Positions 1 through 8,133 of a stretch of DNA of 25,923 nt are shown in pieces. The stretch spans positions 1 to 25,923 of the forward strand of contig CBDHFM010000028.1 in assembly GCA_965262505.1 (NCBI GenBank), in the 5' to 3' direction. The notes under the pieces were generated by a model. That model was not told the DNA's origin. It was given only the letters and a program-made list of their open reading frames with translations, and did no database searches. The stretch is from JACPPO01 sp965262505 (GTDB lineage Bacteria; Acidobacteriota; Vicinamibacteria; Vicinamibacterales; UBA2999). The translations under genes and the position numbers were made by a program. The number at the start of each line of letters is the position of its first letter. The stretch's first letter is position 1.

Positions 1-180
1 GCATACACCGACCCCCTACAGCTCACCCTCCCGATTGAGTTCGCCCCGTCCGTGGTGCGGGCGCATGGCCTGTCGGTCGCGCATCCCCGTCCGCTGGTGT
101 CCTACGGCAAGGACTACGGGCGCGTGTTCTGCTTTCGCACGTCCCCCCGAAACACTACCGGCCCTATTTGTGTTATTTAG
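1..180 (+). CDS. Hypothetical small ORF, 5' end cut by the window start (copy 1)
   Basis: These are codons 5 onward of the 63-aa ORF that is complete at 14491-14682. The first four codons fall outside the window. It ends in TAG at 178-180, 49 bases before the receptor start. See the complete copy for description. Confidence 0.35.
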   Translation, partial: AYTDPLQLTLPIEFAPSVVRAHGLSVAHPRPLVSYGKDYGRVFCFRTSPRNTTGPICVI

Positions 181-229
181 TCCTGCAATCCTAAACGTCA
201 TCACAGTTCAGAACCACGGAGCATGATTT

Positions 230-3129
230 ATGAGTAGCTTAAGAGGATTGACATCAAGAACGGTTGGCTTCGCGCTGGGGTTTCTTTTTGCTGCCGTCGT
301 GTGCGTGCCAGGCGTCGCCAACGCCCAGGACGGCGCGATCTCTGGCACGGTCACGGACACGACGGGCGGCATTCTCCCCGGTGTCACCGTGGAAGCGCAG
401 GACGCGGCGGGGACCGCGCAGGTGGCCGTCACTGACGGGACCGGCCAGTTCACGTTCAGCGGACTGGTCCCGGGGACGTACGACGTGACGTTCACCCTCT
501 TCGGTTTCACCGTGCCCGCGCAGATGGTGGAGGTGAGCGCGGGCGCCACGGCCGCCCTCGACGTGGTCATGGCGCTCGGCGGGCTCGTCGAGAATGTGGT
601 CGTCGTCGGCACCCGCGCCGAGCCGCGGTCGGTGACCGCCTCGGCCGTGCCGGTCGACGTCATCACCGCCCAGGACTTCGTTAGCCAAGGGGATGTCGAC
701 CTCACCAACCAGTTACGGACCGTGGTCCCGTCATTCAACGTCAATACGCAACCGATCAGTGACGCGGCCACAGTCGTGCGCCCGGCCAACCTGCGCAACA
801 TGGCGCCTGACCACACCCTGGTTCTGGTGAACGGGAAGCGCCGCCACCGCGCGGCGGTCATCGCCTGGCTCGGCAACGGCGTCGCGGACGGCGCCCAGGG
901 CCCGATCTCTCGATCATCCCTGCGATCGCCTTGCGGCAGGCGGAGGTGTTGCGCGACGGCGCGGCGGCGCAATACGGCTCGGACGCGATCGCCGGCGTCA
1001 TGAACTTCGAGTTGAAGAACGCCCGGTCCGGCGGCAGCATGGAGATCCGCTCGGGCCGCCGCTATGACGAGAACGACGGGGACCCGTCGACGTGCGGGCC
1101 GCTCGGCCGGTCGTGCAACGGGATCGGCGGCTACGGCGTGGGGTATACGGTGGCCGGCAACGTCGGGCTGCCGCTCGCCTCGGAGGGGTTTCTGAACCTC
1201 AGCCTGGAGTATGGCGGCGCCAATCCAACCAACCGCGCGGTGCAGGACAACGGCTCGCAGGCGGTGAGTGACGGCGGCAACAGCCACGTGCGCAGCACGT
1301 CGCGTGTGTGGGGCGTGCCGCTGGTCGAGGACGAACTGAAGCTGTTCGGCAACTTCGGCACCGGCGGGGAGCGCGCCGAGTTGTACGGCCACACCAATTA
1401 CGCCACCAAGAAGGTGACCGGCGGCTTCTACTTCCGGAACCCGACCAACCGCGGCAACGTGTACACCGTCGGCGACGTCGACAGCCGGACGCTGGTGGTC
1501 GGCGACGTGCTGGCCGCCCAGGGCCGGGGATCCGCGAACTGCCCAACGGTCACCGTTACCAACAGCATCCCGGATCCGGTGGCCTTCGGCGAGGTCCTGA
1601 GCAATCCGAACTGCTTCACGTTCCACCAGCCGTTCACCGGCGCGCCGGACGGGTTTCCGGGCGGCTTCACGCCGCAGTTCGGCGGCGATGTTCGGGACGC
1701 GTCGCTGGTGGCCGGCGTGCGCGGGACCACGGCGGCCGGTCTCCGCTGGGACGTCAGCGGCAACATCGGCCAGAGCCAGGTGGACACCTTCATCTTCGAC
1801 ACGGTCAACGCGTCGCTCGGGCCGGACAGTCCGACCAGCTTCAAGCCGAACCTGCTGCAGCAGACCGAAACGAGCGTCAATGCGGACCTCTCCTACGCCG
1901 CCAGCGACATGATCAACATCGCCGGCGGCGCCGAGTGGCGGAACGAGCAGTACATGCTCGGGGCTGGCGATGACGCGTCGTGGGCCATCGGGCCGTACGC
2001 CGCGCAGAAGTTCAGCTCCGGGTCGAACGGTTACAACGGCACCCGCCCGGAGAACGCCGGCACGTGGGACCGCGCCAACGTCGCGGTGTACGGCGACGTC
2101 GACGTGCATGGCGTCGAGAACGAGTGGAACCTGGGCGCCGCCGTCCGGATCGAGGATTTCTACGACAGCTTCGGCACCACGATGAACAGCAAGCTGTCCG
2201 GACGGTACGGCTTCACCGAGGTGTTCGCGGTACGCGCTGCGGTCAGCAGCGGGTTCCGCGCGCCGACACCAGGCCAGCAGAACGTGCTGAACGTGACGAC
2301 CGAGTTTGACTTCGAGATCAACGACCTGGTCAACAAAGGCACGATTCCCTCCACCTCCCCGGTCGCGGCGTTGCGGGGCGGCATCCCGCTCCAGCCGGAA
2401 AAGTCGATCAACTACTCGGTCGGGACGGTCGTGGACACCGGCCTGTTCACCTTCACGGCCGACTACTTCCGGATCGCCTTGTCCGACCGGCTCACCATCA
2501 CGAAAGACTTCAGTCTCACGCCGGATGAGGTCGTGACGCTGGTCGCGAATGGCATTGCGGAAGCGGGCAACCTGGGAGAATTCATCTTCTTCGTGAACGA
2601 CTTTGCCACCAGGACGCAAGGGATCGACCTCGTCTCCACCTGGACGCCGCTGGCGCTCGGCGGGCGGGTCACGTTCAGCGGCGTCTTCAACTACACCGAC
2701 ACGGCGCTGACGCGGTTCAACGAGGAGCATATCAACGCGGACCGGATCGCCGCCCTGACGTTGGGGCTGCCCAAAACGCGCTGGAACGCCGGCGTCACCT
2801 ACAGCGCCGACCAGTGGAGCCTGATGACGCGCGTCCACTTCTACGGCAAGTACTGGGATCGGGAAGACGCGCGAGGCGCCCTGAAAGAAGAGCTGTCATA
2901 CCAGTACCCGCTGTACCCCGGCAAGCCGCTCGTCGATCTCGAGGCCGGCTTCCCGTTCGGCGACAATGGGGTCACGCTGTCGGTCGGCGCCCAGAACGTC
3001 CTCAACACCTACCCGGACGAGCACCCCGGGGCCTTCGAGAGCAACGGCAATCGCTACGGCCAGTTCGGGCCGTTCGGGTTCAATGGCGGGTACTACTACA
3101 CCCGCATCAACTACGGGTGGGGAAACTAG
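230..3129 (+). pseudogene. TonB-dependent receptor, frameshifted copy (copy 1)
   Basis: This is the same gene as 14732-17632, but one G is missing at about 904 (GGGCCCGATC here, GGGCCCGGATC in copy 2). Translation runs from 230 through the plug motif region to about residue 224, then leaves frame. The rest of the receptor reads in another frame from about 931 to the TAG at 3129. Since the other copy is intact and the lesion is a one-base loss beside a G/C run, a consensus error is more likely than a true pseudogene. Confidence 0.8.
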
Positions 3130-3285
3130 TGAGGGGAAATTCCGCCGACACACGCACGCACGGGCGAAGGCCTATGGTGGATGTGATAGGTCTGACGTCG
3201 GGCGCAGAGGATGCCGGATCGGTGACGCCGCGACCCGCCGCGTGTCAACCGGATCGTCTTTGCTCGCGTCCTTAACTGACCCTGG
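3130..3285. other. Spacer between the convergent receptor and mob genes
   Basis: The receptor and the mobilization operon converge here. The stretch around 3208-3252 can form an imperfect G/C-rich stem (CGGTGACGCCGCG against the complement of CGCCGCGTGTCAACCG). It could act as a bidirectional terminator, but there is no clear T-tract. No gene is supported. Confidence 0.3.
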
Positions 3286-3438
3286 CTAGCCACGCGTCAG
3301 ACGTTCGTGAAAGACGAGCGCGACCACGCCGCCGCGTCCCGGGTCGCTGGGCGGAGCGTCACGGTTCCTCATGTCCGGGTGCGCCGTGTGCCACGCCTTC
3401 GCGCGGCGTTGCGCCTCGCTTAGGTCCGTCGGCGTCAT
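3286..3438 (-). CDS. 50-aa ORF coupled to the mbeB-like gene (copy 1)
   Basis: This small ORF closes the mobilization operon. Its ATG (3438-3436) overlaps the TGA of the MbeB-like gene in an ATGA arrangement, which suggests translational coupling. The 50-residue product starts MTPTDLSEAQRRAKAWHTAH and is predicted to be soluble, with a helical basic N-terminal half and a short hydrophobic stretch (GGVVALVF) near the C-terminus. I do not recognise a family. Its position matches that of MbeD in ColE1-type mob regions, but the similarity is positional only. It ends in TAG at 3288-3286. Confidence 0.45.
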   Translation of the reverse strand: MTPTDLSEAQRRAKAWHTAHPDMRNRDAPPSDPGRGGVVALVFHERLTRG

Positions 3439-3935
3439 CCGCTCGGCGACGCGACGGCGTCGCGCGCCGTCACGATCTGTTCACGTTCTGCGCCGGTTGA
3501 CCGGCGAGGCAGCACCACGTAGCGCGTCGCGTCCGCCTCCTCGTGGAGCCACACGCCCCACGTCTGCGCCTGCAGCTGGTCGAGGGCGCGCTGTTCCTGC
3601 GCGATCCCGCGCCGGTAGGTCTCCTGCGTCTCGAGCAGGCGCTGCACGCGGCTCGACTGCCACTGCAGCAGCCCCCAGCTCCCGCCGCAGATGCCCAGAA
3701 AGAGACTCAGCCCGATCACCAGCGGCCGGAGCCAGGCGCGCCGCAGCAGGCCGTGCATCCGCCCGTTCACCTTCTCCATAGCGGCGTCGATGATAGGCAG
3801 CCTGGCGTTCACGATGGCGTCCCACCTCTCGCCATAGTCCTGCAGCTTGCGCTCGTCGATCGCGTCCATCTTCTGGCGCTCGGCCTCCATCCGGCGCCGG
3901 ATCCGGTCGCGTATATCGTTCGCGTTGGAAGTCAT
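3435..3935 (-). CDS. MbeB-like mobilization membrane protein, nested in the relaxase gene (copy 1)
   Basis: This is a 166-aa protein with a charged helical N-terminus (residues 1-60), one membrane segment at about 70-90 (PLVIGLSLFLGICGGSWGLL), a coiled-coil-like stretch at 93-122, and a conserved-looking tail with TWGV (125-128) and YVVLPR (139-144). That plan fits MbeB/MobB-type accessory proteins of ColE1-like plasmids, which help tether the relaxosome to the membrane. It overlaps the 3' end of the relaxase frame by 455 bases in another frame, as mbeB does inside mbeA of ColE1. An AAAGGAG lies upstream of the ATG. Assignment rests on architecture and context; catalytic function is not expected. 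Confidence 0.65.
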   Translation of the reverse strand: MTSNANDIRDRIRRRMEAERQKMDAIDERKLQDYGERWDAIVNARLPIIDAAMEKVNGRMHGLLRRAWLRPLVIGLSLFLGICGGSWGLLQWQSSRVQRLLETQETYRRGIAQEQRALDQLQAQTWGVWLHEEADATRYVVLPRRSTGAEREQIVTARDAVASPSG

Positions 3936-4674
3936 GCTCGTACAGCGCTCCTTTCAGCCGCCACCGCTTTCCACTCTCCGGGTCGTGGGCGGTCACGTAG
4001 TTCTTGCCCTGGCGCGGCACCTCAAGACCCAACTCGTGGAGGGCGGCGACCACGCCGGGCCGGTCCTGCACGTTCCCGGACTCGACGCCCTGCAGCAGGT
4101 GATCCCGGATCGCCTCGCGCGGGTCGTCCTCGTGCGCGATCCCCGCCCGCCGCGCCGCCGCCTCAATGTAGGCGCGGTGCCCCGGCTGCTGCTCGCGCGC
4201 CCGCGCCGGATCATTCGGGCGGCTCCAGCCGTGGTCGCGGTTACAGGCCTCGACCAGCGGGCCATAGGTCTGCTCCCAGCCCGGCGGCGCGACGTTGAGG
4301 CTCTTGCCCGTCTCCAGGTCACGTCGCGCGGCGAGCACATGCACGTGCACGCCGCCGTCCGCGTCGCGGTGCCGCACCGCCGCCCAGGCGTAGCGATCCG
4401 GGGCCAGCCCGGCCCAGGCGGTCTACTCGACCTCGTCGAGCACCCGGTCGATGTCCCAGTCGCTCGGCCGGTCCTCCGGCGCCCAGGCGATCACGCCCGA
4501 GGTGTATTTGTGGTCGAACTCCAGCGAGTCGGCCACCGCCGCCACGCCGTCCGGATCGCCGCGCAGCACCGTCACGTCCTCCCGGACCTGGCCCTGGCTG
4601 TCGGTCTCGCGCAGCAGGTAGTCGGCCGCGGCCTGGGCCGAGCCCGTCCCGCGCGCGAGGAACTTAATCAGCAT
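3481..4674 (-). pseudogene. mobA: MOB-P (ColE1 MbeA-like) relaxase interrupted by an amber codon (copy 1)
   Basis: Relaxases nick one strand at oriT and pilot it into the recipient. The frame reads 397 codons from ATG 4674. The N-terminal block (MLIKFLARGTGSAQAAADYL) carries Tyr19, the position of the catalytic Tyr in ColE1 MbeA. Codon 84 is TAG (4425-4423). The same frame then continues with the metal-binding triad H102, H110, H112 (HRDADGGVHVHV), followed by ETGKSLN, GWSRPNDP and QQPGHRAYIEAA, all in relaxase style. ColE1 MbeA has H-E-N at the matching place. The start overlaps the mobC 3' end by 11 bases. The stop separates Tyr19 from the triad, so neither half is a full enzyme unless the codon is suppressed or is an error. 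TAG ends other genes here, so recoding is unlikely. Confidence 0.8.
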
Positions 4675-5014
4675 CGCCCGCGCCCCGCACGCGGAGCGCC
4701 GCCACCTCGCGCTCGATGGCGATCAGGTGCGCGAGAACCTCGACGACGGCGAGGTCCTCGTCTACGTGCGTGTGCGCCCAGCGCGCGATCTGATTCAGGT
4801 TCGAGCCGATGTGCGCGATCTGCCGCGTGCGCGCGCGCTCGACCTCCCGCGGCGGCGCCGTCCAGGTCTGCGTCCGCGCCATCGCCTGGCGCAGCAGCTC
4901 GGACAGCGACACGCCCGCCGCCGCAGCCTTGGCCTGCCACAAGGCGAGCTCGGCCGCGCTCACGCGAGCGTGCGCGATGGCGGGGCGAGTCGGCGCGGAG
5001 CGATGGCGCGGCAT
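4664..5014 (-). CDS. mobC: MobC-like relaxosome accessory protein (copy 1)
   Basis: This 116-aa protein starts at ATG 5014 (MPRHRSAPTR). Residues 16-44 form a ribbon-helix-helix-like segment, and residues 72-81 hold NLNQIARWAH, the hallmark of the MobC family. MobC proteins bind oriT and help open the DNA around nic for the relaxase. It is the first gene of the minus-strand mob operon and lies 60 bases from the oriT inverted repeat. A longer in-frame start at 5086 would run through the oriT repeat and was not chosen. The 3' end overlaps the relaxase start. Confidence 0.85.
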   Translation of the reverse strand: MPRHRSAPTRPAIAHARVSAAELALWQAKAAAAGVSLSELLRQAMARTQTWTAPPREVERARTRQIAHIGSNLNQIARWAHTHVDEDLAVVEVLAHLIAIEREVAALRVRGAGDAD

Positions 5015-5073
5015 CGTGGGCTTTGGCTCTTGTAGGGGGTTCGAAGGGGGAGCGCAGAGGCCCCATCGCCAGG

Positions 5074-5106
5074 CCCAATGTAGCACATTGGGTAAACTGG
5101 CTTACC
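5074..5106 (+). other. oriT: oriT: inverted repeat plus ColE1-type nic (copy 1)
   Basis: A perfect 8-bp inverted repeat with a 3-base loop (CCCAATGTAGCACATTGGG, 5074-5092) is followed by ACTGG/CTTA at 5096-5104. CTGG/CTTA is the known nick sequence of ColE1-type (MOB-P5) plasmids, so nic is placed between 5100 and 5101 on the plus strand. A short GGTAA/TTACC repeat (5091-5095, 5102-5106) straddles it. Transfer from this nick would bring the mob operon in last, as is usual. Confidence 0.75.
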
Positions 5107-5107
5107 G

Positions 5108-5136
5108 TTGCCTATTGGGCACGTGTGGGCTACTGT
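5108..5136 (+). promoter_or_regulatory. Candidate sigma-70-like promoter for the 152-aa gene (copy 1)
   Basis: TTGCCT (5108-5113) and TACTGT (5131-5136) are 17 bases apart and lie just before the gene that starts at 5154. The promoter abuts nic, so relaxosome binding could repress it. Both hexamers are imperfect. The same site recurs at 19611-19639. Confidence 0.35.
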
Positions 5137-5153
5137 GGCCTCTCTAGAGTAAC

Positions 5154-5612
5154 ATGCCACGCATGCCGACAGAGACCGCCATCCGCTTCCGCGTCGACCC
5201 CCAGCTGCGGCGCCGGCTCGACCGACTCCGCACGGAGAAAGCCGTCAACCTGTCCGCCTGGTTGCGCCGCCTGGTCAGAAAGGCCCTGAGCGACGAGTTC
5301 CCCGACGAGGAGCTCGACGAGGCCCCGGCCCCCGAGCCGCCCGCCGCGCCGGCCGAGCCCGTCGACGAGCGGCAGCCCGACCCGAACAAACCGCTGGTCG
5401 ATGGGTGGACGCCCCGCCAGCTCGACCAGGGTTGGGGCGCTGTACTCGAAGGCGCTCACGTGGCCGACCTCCCCGCGAGCGCCCAGCTGCCCGGCACGCC
5501 GATCGTCGTCACCGACCGACGGGGCGACGCCTGGACCACAACCCTCACCGACGTCGTCAGCCGAACCGACACGGAGATCGTGGTCACCAATACCGGCCGG
5601 CCGCGCCGGTGA
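5154..5612 (+). CDS. Ribbon-helix-helix protein with extra C-terminal domain, divergent from mobC (copy 1)
   Basis: This is a 152-aa protein. Residues 7-45 (TAIRFRVDPQLRRRLDRLRT, then NLSAWLRRLVRKAL) fit a ribbon-helix-helix DNA-binding domain. Residues 46-80 are a Pro/Glu/Asp-rich linker. Residues 82-152 form a separate small domain rich in Thr and Val (GWTPRQLDQGWGAV, then PGTPIVVTDRRGDAWTTTLT), likely beta-rich, which I do not recognise. The gene diverges from mobC across oriT, so a role as oriT-binding accessory factor or mob repressor is plausible but inferred. ATG 5154 gives no clear ribosome site; ATG 5163 is an alternative start. Confidence 0.7.
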   Translation: MPRMPTETAIRFRVDPQLRRRLDRLRTEKAVNLSAWLRRLVRKALSDEFPDEELDEAPAPEPPAAPAEPVDERQPDPNKPLVDGWTPRQLDQGWGAVLEGAHVADLPASAQLPGTPIVVTDRRGDAWTTTLTDVVSRTDTEIVVTNTGRPRR

Positions 5613-5979
5613 GGCCACACGGAGGGGCCAGCGTGACCGCGGCCGGTAGGGTTTCCCTGCCGGCCATAACGGCTCTCTGAGCCGGAGCGGGCCGGGCGAG
5701 TTCACCCGCAGGGCCGGAGCGTCAGCGGAGGAGGCGCGCAACGCCTTGACGCGCCTGGCGGGCGGAGGCTAGTCCGGGGCGGTTTTCGTGGTGGTTATCC
5801 CATCCACAGTGGCGTTCATGGGCGGGCGGGAGTCCGATGGGTGCGCCCCCGCCACCAGGGTTTGGCCGACATCCACGGCCGTGCACGGTCGGTAAAGAGC
5901 CGTGCGCAAACTGCCGATAGGTGCGTAGCCGAGGACCGCCTGTCACAGGTGACCGTCGCGTCGGCGTGAGGCCTGTACC
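5613..5979. other. Noncoding interval with hairpin, structured element A and palindromes (copy 1)
   Basis: An 11-bp hairpin with one G-T pair (5641-5651 with 5655-5665) follows the 152-aa gene and may end its transcript. Element A follows (5677-5790). Further on is CACGGCCGTG (about 5875-5884), and GTCAC-AG-GTGAC (5942-5953) lies 27 bases before the next start. The last may be an operator for the ribbon-helix-helix protein it precedes. I see no gene here. Confidence 0.5.
5677..5790 (+). ncRNA. Structured repeat element A (copy 1)
   Basis: This is one of three paralogous elements of about 100-114 bases (with 6221-6331 and 11901-12000). They share a CTGAGCCG start, a CACCCGNAGGGCCGGAGCG core and a GCGGAGGA block. 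A stem follows whose sequence differs in each copy but stays paired, here AGGCG/CGCCT (5732-5736 with 5742-5746), then TTGAC. It ends with GGAGGCTAGTCCGG and TTTT. It may be a small RNA, a 3'-end processing or termination element, or a DNA-level structure; the family is unknown to me. Confidence 0.55.
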
Positions 5980-6204
5980 ATGTCACGAGATCCAAACCCC
6001 GTTACCGTGGTGCTGCCCATCGGCGCGGCCCTACTCCGGCGCCTCGACGCGGTGGCTGCCGACCTCCACCTGGACCGGCCCGAAGCCCTCCACACGGCCC
6101 TCTTGTGCTGGCTTGAGCAGGAAGAGCGCCAAACCGCCGTCCGCGACCGCATGCGCACGCTACGGGCGTTGACGACGGCCGTGGTGCACGCCGACATCGC
6201 GTAA
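5980..6204 (+). CDS. Small ribbon-helix-helix protein, 74 aa (copy 1)
   Basis: The protein starts MSRDPNPVTVVLPIGAALLR. A beta strand (VTVVLPI, residues 8-14) is followed by two helices (about 16-28 and 33-47, RLDAVAADLHL and PEALHTALLCWLEQEE), the plan of a CopG/Arc-type DNA-binding dimer. The rest is a basic helix. It lies between structured elements A and B and upstream of oriV1, so copy-number or transcription control is plausible, though no target is proven. A GTCAC/GTGAC palindrome at 5942-5953 may be its own operator. Confidence 0.65.
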   Translation: MSRDPNPVTVVLPIGAALLRRLDAVAADLHLDRPEALHTALLCWLEQEERQTAVRDRMRTLRALTTAVVHADIA

Positions 6205-6220
6205 AAGGATACCTGTTTGG

Positions 6221-6331
6221 CTGAGCCGCAGCGGGCCGGGGGTGTCACCCGGAGGGCCGGAGCGTCAGCGGAGGAGCCGCAGAGCGGCTTGACGCGTCTG
6301 GACGGCGGAGGCTAGTCCGGGCGGTTTTTCG
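6221..6331 (+). ncRNA. Structured repeat element B (copy 1)
   Basis: This is a paralogue of element A, 16 bases after the 74-aa gene stop. The variable stem reads AGCCGC/GCGGCT (6275-6280 with 6284-6289), six pairs, against five pairs of different sequence in A and C. An upstream CCGGG/CCCGG pairing surrounds GGTGTCA. The 3' part (GGCGGAGGCTAGTCCGG, then TTTTT) is nearly identical to A. Confidence 0.55.
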
Positions 6332-6471
6332 GGTGGGTGTTGCTGGCCTAGCAACCGCCGTGGGCGGATTATCTGAGGAAATCAGCCGCCTTTATTGTCG
6401 TTCCCTTTATCACCCCAGCCATTCTGAGGCCGAGTCGAGCCTTTTTCAGCCGACAGGTGAGTCGAAAAAGA

Positions 6472-6641
6472 ACAGGCCACCGGCCTGTACGTACTTGAAG
6501 GTACTACTTGATCTTAACTACCTGTACGTACTCTTCCCGTTTGTACGGTCGTTTTAGCCCCTATTCTTCCCGTTTGTACGGTCTAGAGTCTTCCTGTTTG
6601 TACGGGGAAAACTGCCCAGAATCACAGGATTTTGTGGAAAA
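6472..6641. other. oriV: Iteron origin of replication oriV1 (copy 1)
   Basis: Three direct repeats of TCTTCC(C/T)GTTTGTACGG lie at 6532-6548, 6565-6581 and 6589-6605. Ahead of them are ACAGGCC-ACC-GGCCTGT (6472-6488) and several GTAC steps. After them is TGTGGAAAA (6633-6641), one base from a DnaA box. This is the usual plan of a Rep-dependent iteron origin. repA lies on the far side of the IS256-family insertion; without that element the origin would sit about 340 bases from the repA 3' end. No gene is supported in 6332-6704. Confidence 0.7.
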
Positions 6642-6704
6642 CCCACGGACGAGGCACTGAGCAATCCCAGGAGCGTTTTCTTAAGTGAGGGTCACCGGCA
6701 GCGA

Positions 6705-8133
6705 GGGGATGTCCCACTGACTGTTGAAAATTGACGCGGCGGCTCCTCACTGCTCGTGATACACGAGTGGTGGGCAACCCGAGGCGACACGCCTCACAGC
6801 AAAGGAGCCGCCATGAAGAAGTCTCGCACAGTCCGTCCCGCCGCTGGTGTTGAATCTCCGCCCCCGCGTCGCCTGCCCCTCGTCGAGCTGCTGATCGATA
6901 CCGAGGCGGAGCTGTTCGAGCTCGCGGTGCGGTCAGGGTTACAGGTCTTGGACGCCATGCTCGAAGACGATCGGACCGCGATCTGTGGCCCGCGGTACGC
7001 GCACCAGGCCGACCGTACGGCGGCCCGGGCCGGGACGGTGGCCAGTGAGGTCGTCCTCGGCGGGCGCAAGGTGGCAATCCGGCGTCCCCGGGTCCGCCAG
7101 GAAGTACCGCTGCCGACTTTCCAGACGATGGCCCAGACCGATCCCCTGCGGCGCCGCACTGTCGAGCAGCTGTTGGTCGGTGTCAGCACCCGGAGCTATG
7201 CTCGGAGTCTGGAGCCGCTCCCGGCCGACGTCCCCAGTCGTAGCGTGAGTAAGAGCGCCGTCAGCCGCCGGTTTGTCGCCAAGACCGCCGCGCAACTGGC
7301 CGCGTGGCAGGCGACGCCCCTCGAGAACCTGGATCTGGTCGGCCTCGTCCTCGACGGTGTCCACATCGGCGAGCACTGTCTGGTCGTCGCCTTGGGGGTC
7401 GGCGCCGACGGCACGAAGCACGCCCTCGGGCTCTGGGAAGGCTCGACGGAGAACGCGACCGTCTGTCAGAGCCTGCTGGCCAACCTCCAGAGCCGTGGCC
7501 TGCGCACCGATCGGAGTGTGCTGGTGATGCTCGATGGGTCGAAGGCGCTGCGGGCGGCGGTGACTGCGGTGTTCGGCCGCGCCGCCGTGGTGCAGCGCTG
7601 CCAAGTCCACAAGACCCGCAACATCCTCGACCATTTACCGGCGCGCCAGCGGCCCTGGGTGCAGGCCATCCTGCGGCGGGCCTATCAGCACGAGGACGTG
7701 AAGACCGCGATGCGGTTGCTACGGAACCTCGCCCGCCGCCTCGACCGGGAACATCCGTGCGCGGCGGCCAGTGTGCGGGAAGGGCTCGAAGAGACCGTGA
7801 CCGTGCTCACGCTCGGCCTCGCTCCCCGTCTCCAGCGCTCGCTGGCCACCACCAACGCCGCCGAGAGCCTCATCAGCCGGACCCGCCACGTCAAACGCAA
7901 CGTCAAGCGCTGGCGGGGCGGCCAGATGATGCTGCGCTGGGTCGCCGCGGGTGTGCTCGAAGCAGCCAAAGGGTTCCGGCGCCTGAAGGGACATGCGGAT
8001 ATGCCGCAGCTCGTCGCGGCCCTCCGCGCCCGAGATCACCGTCTCGGCCTCGGAGACTCCAGGGAGGCGCAGCACGTCGCTTAGAATGTCACCCGAGTCG
8101 CCGCCGAGTTTCAACAGCGGCCGGGACATCCCC
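6705..8133 (+). mobile_element. IS256-family insertion sequence, 1429 bp (copy 1)
   Basis: The ends are GGGGATGTCCC (6705-6715) and GGGACATCCCC (8123-8133), with further inverted similarity inside (CTGTTGAAA and CGGCGGC on each side). The element is flanked by a perfect 8-bp duplication, GGCAGCGA, at 6697-6704 and 8134-8141. IS256-family elements make 8-9 bp duplications, so both edges are well fixed. It sits between oriV1 and the repA operon and looks recent. Confidence 0.9.
6813..8084 (+). CDS. IS256-family (Mutator-type) transposase (copy 1)
   Basis: This is a 423-aa DDE transposase that excises and inserts its IS. The start at ATG 6813 is supported by AAAGGAG at 6801-6807; an upstream in-frame start would overlap the IS end. 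Likely catalytic residues are D181 (LVLDGVHIG), D241 (VMLDGSKALR) and E351 (TTNAAESLISRTR). The family C-x2-H motif is at 263-266 (RCQVHKTRNI). The length and the order of these motifs are normal for IS256 members, and no break is seen. Confidence 0.93.
   Translation: MKKSRTVRPAAGVESPPPRRLPLVELLIDTEAELFELAVRSGLQVLDAMLEDDRTAICGPRYAHQADRTAARAGTVASEVVLGGRKVAIRRPRVRQEVPLPTFQTMAQTDPLRRRTVEQLLVGVSTRSYARSLEPLPADVPSRSVSKSAVSRRFVAKTAAQLAAWQATPLENLDLVGLVLDGVHIGEHCLVVALGVGADGTKHALGLWEGSTENATVCQSLLANLQSRGLRTDRSVLVMLDGSKALRAAVTAVFGRAAVVQRCQVHKTRNILDHLPARQRPWVQAILRRAYQHEDVKTAMRLLRNLARRLDREHPCAAASVREGLEETVTVLTLGLAPRLQRSLATTNAAESLISRTRHVKRNVKRWRGGQMMLRWVAAGVLEAAKGFRRLKGHADMPQLVAALRARDHRLGLGDSREAQHVA

Noticed and set aside
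208..2838. 876-codon minus-strand open frame opposite the receptor
   Set aside because: It is a high-GC shadow of the receptor gene. It has no family features, and its composition is Arg/Ala/Val-rich as expected of antisense frames.
4423..4425. TAG recoded as an amino acid in this organism
   Set aside because: TAG ends the receptor, the small ORF before it and the 50-aa mob ORF, so it is an ordinary stop here.
3847..5289. 480-codon plus-strand open frame
   Set aside because: It lies opposite mobC and the relaxase, crosses oriT and enters the next gene. The product is a low-complexity Arg/Pro/Ala string.
5785..5805. DnaA box near element A (TTATCCCATCCACA)
   Set aside because: The match to TTATCCACA needs a five-base insertion, and there are no iterons nearby.
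6333..6557. 74-codon plus-strand ORF across the origin
   Set aside because: It runs through the inverted repeat and first iteron and shows no protein features.
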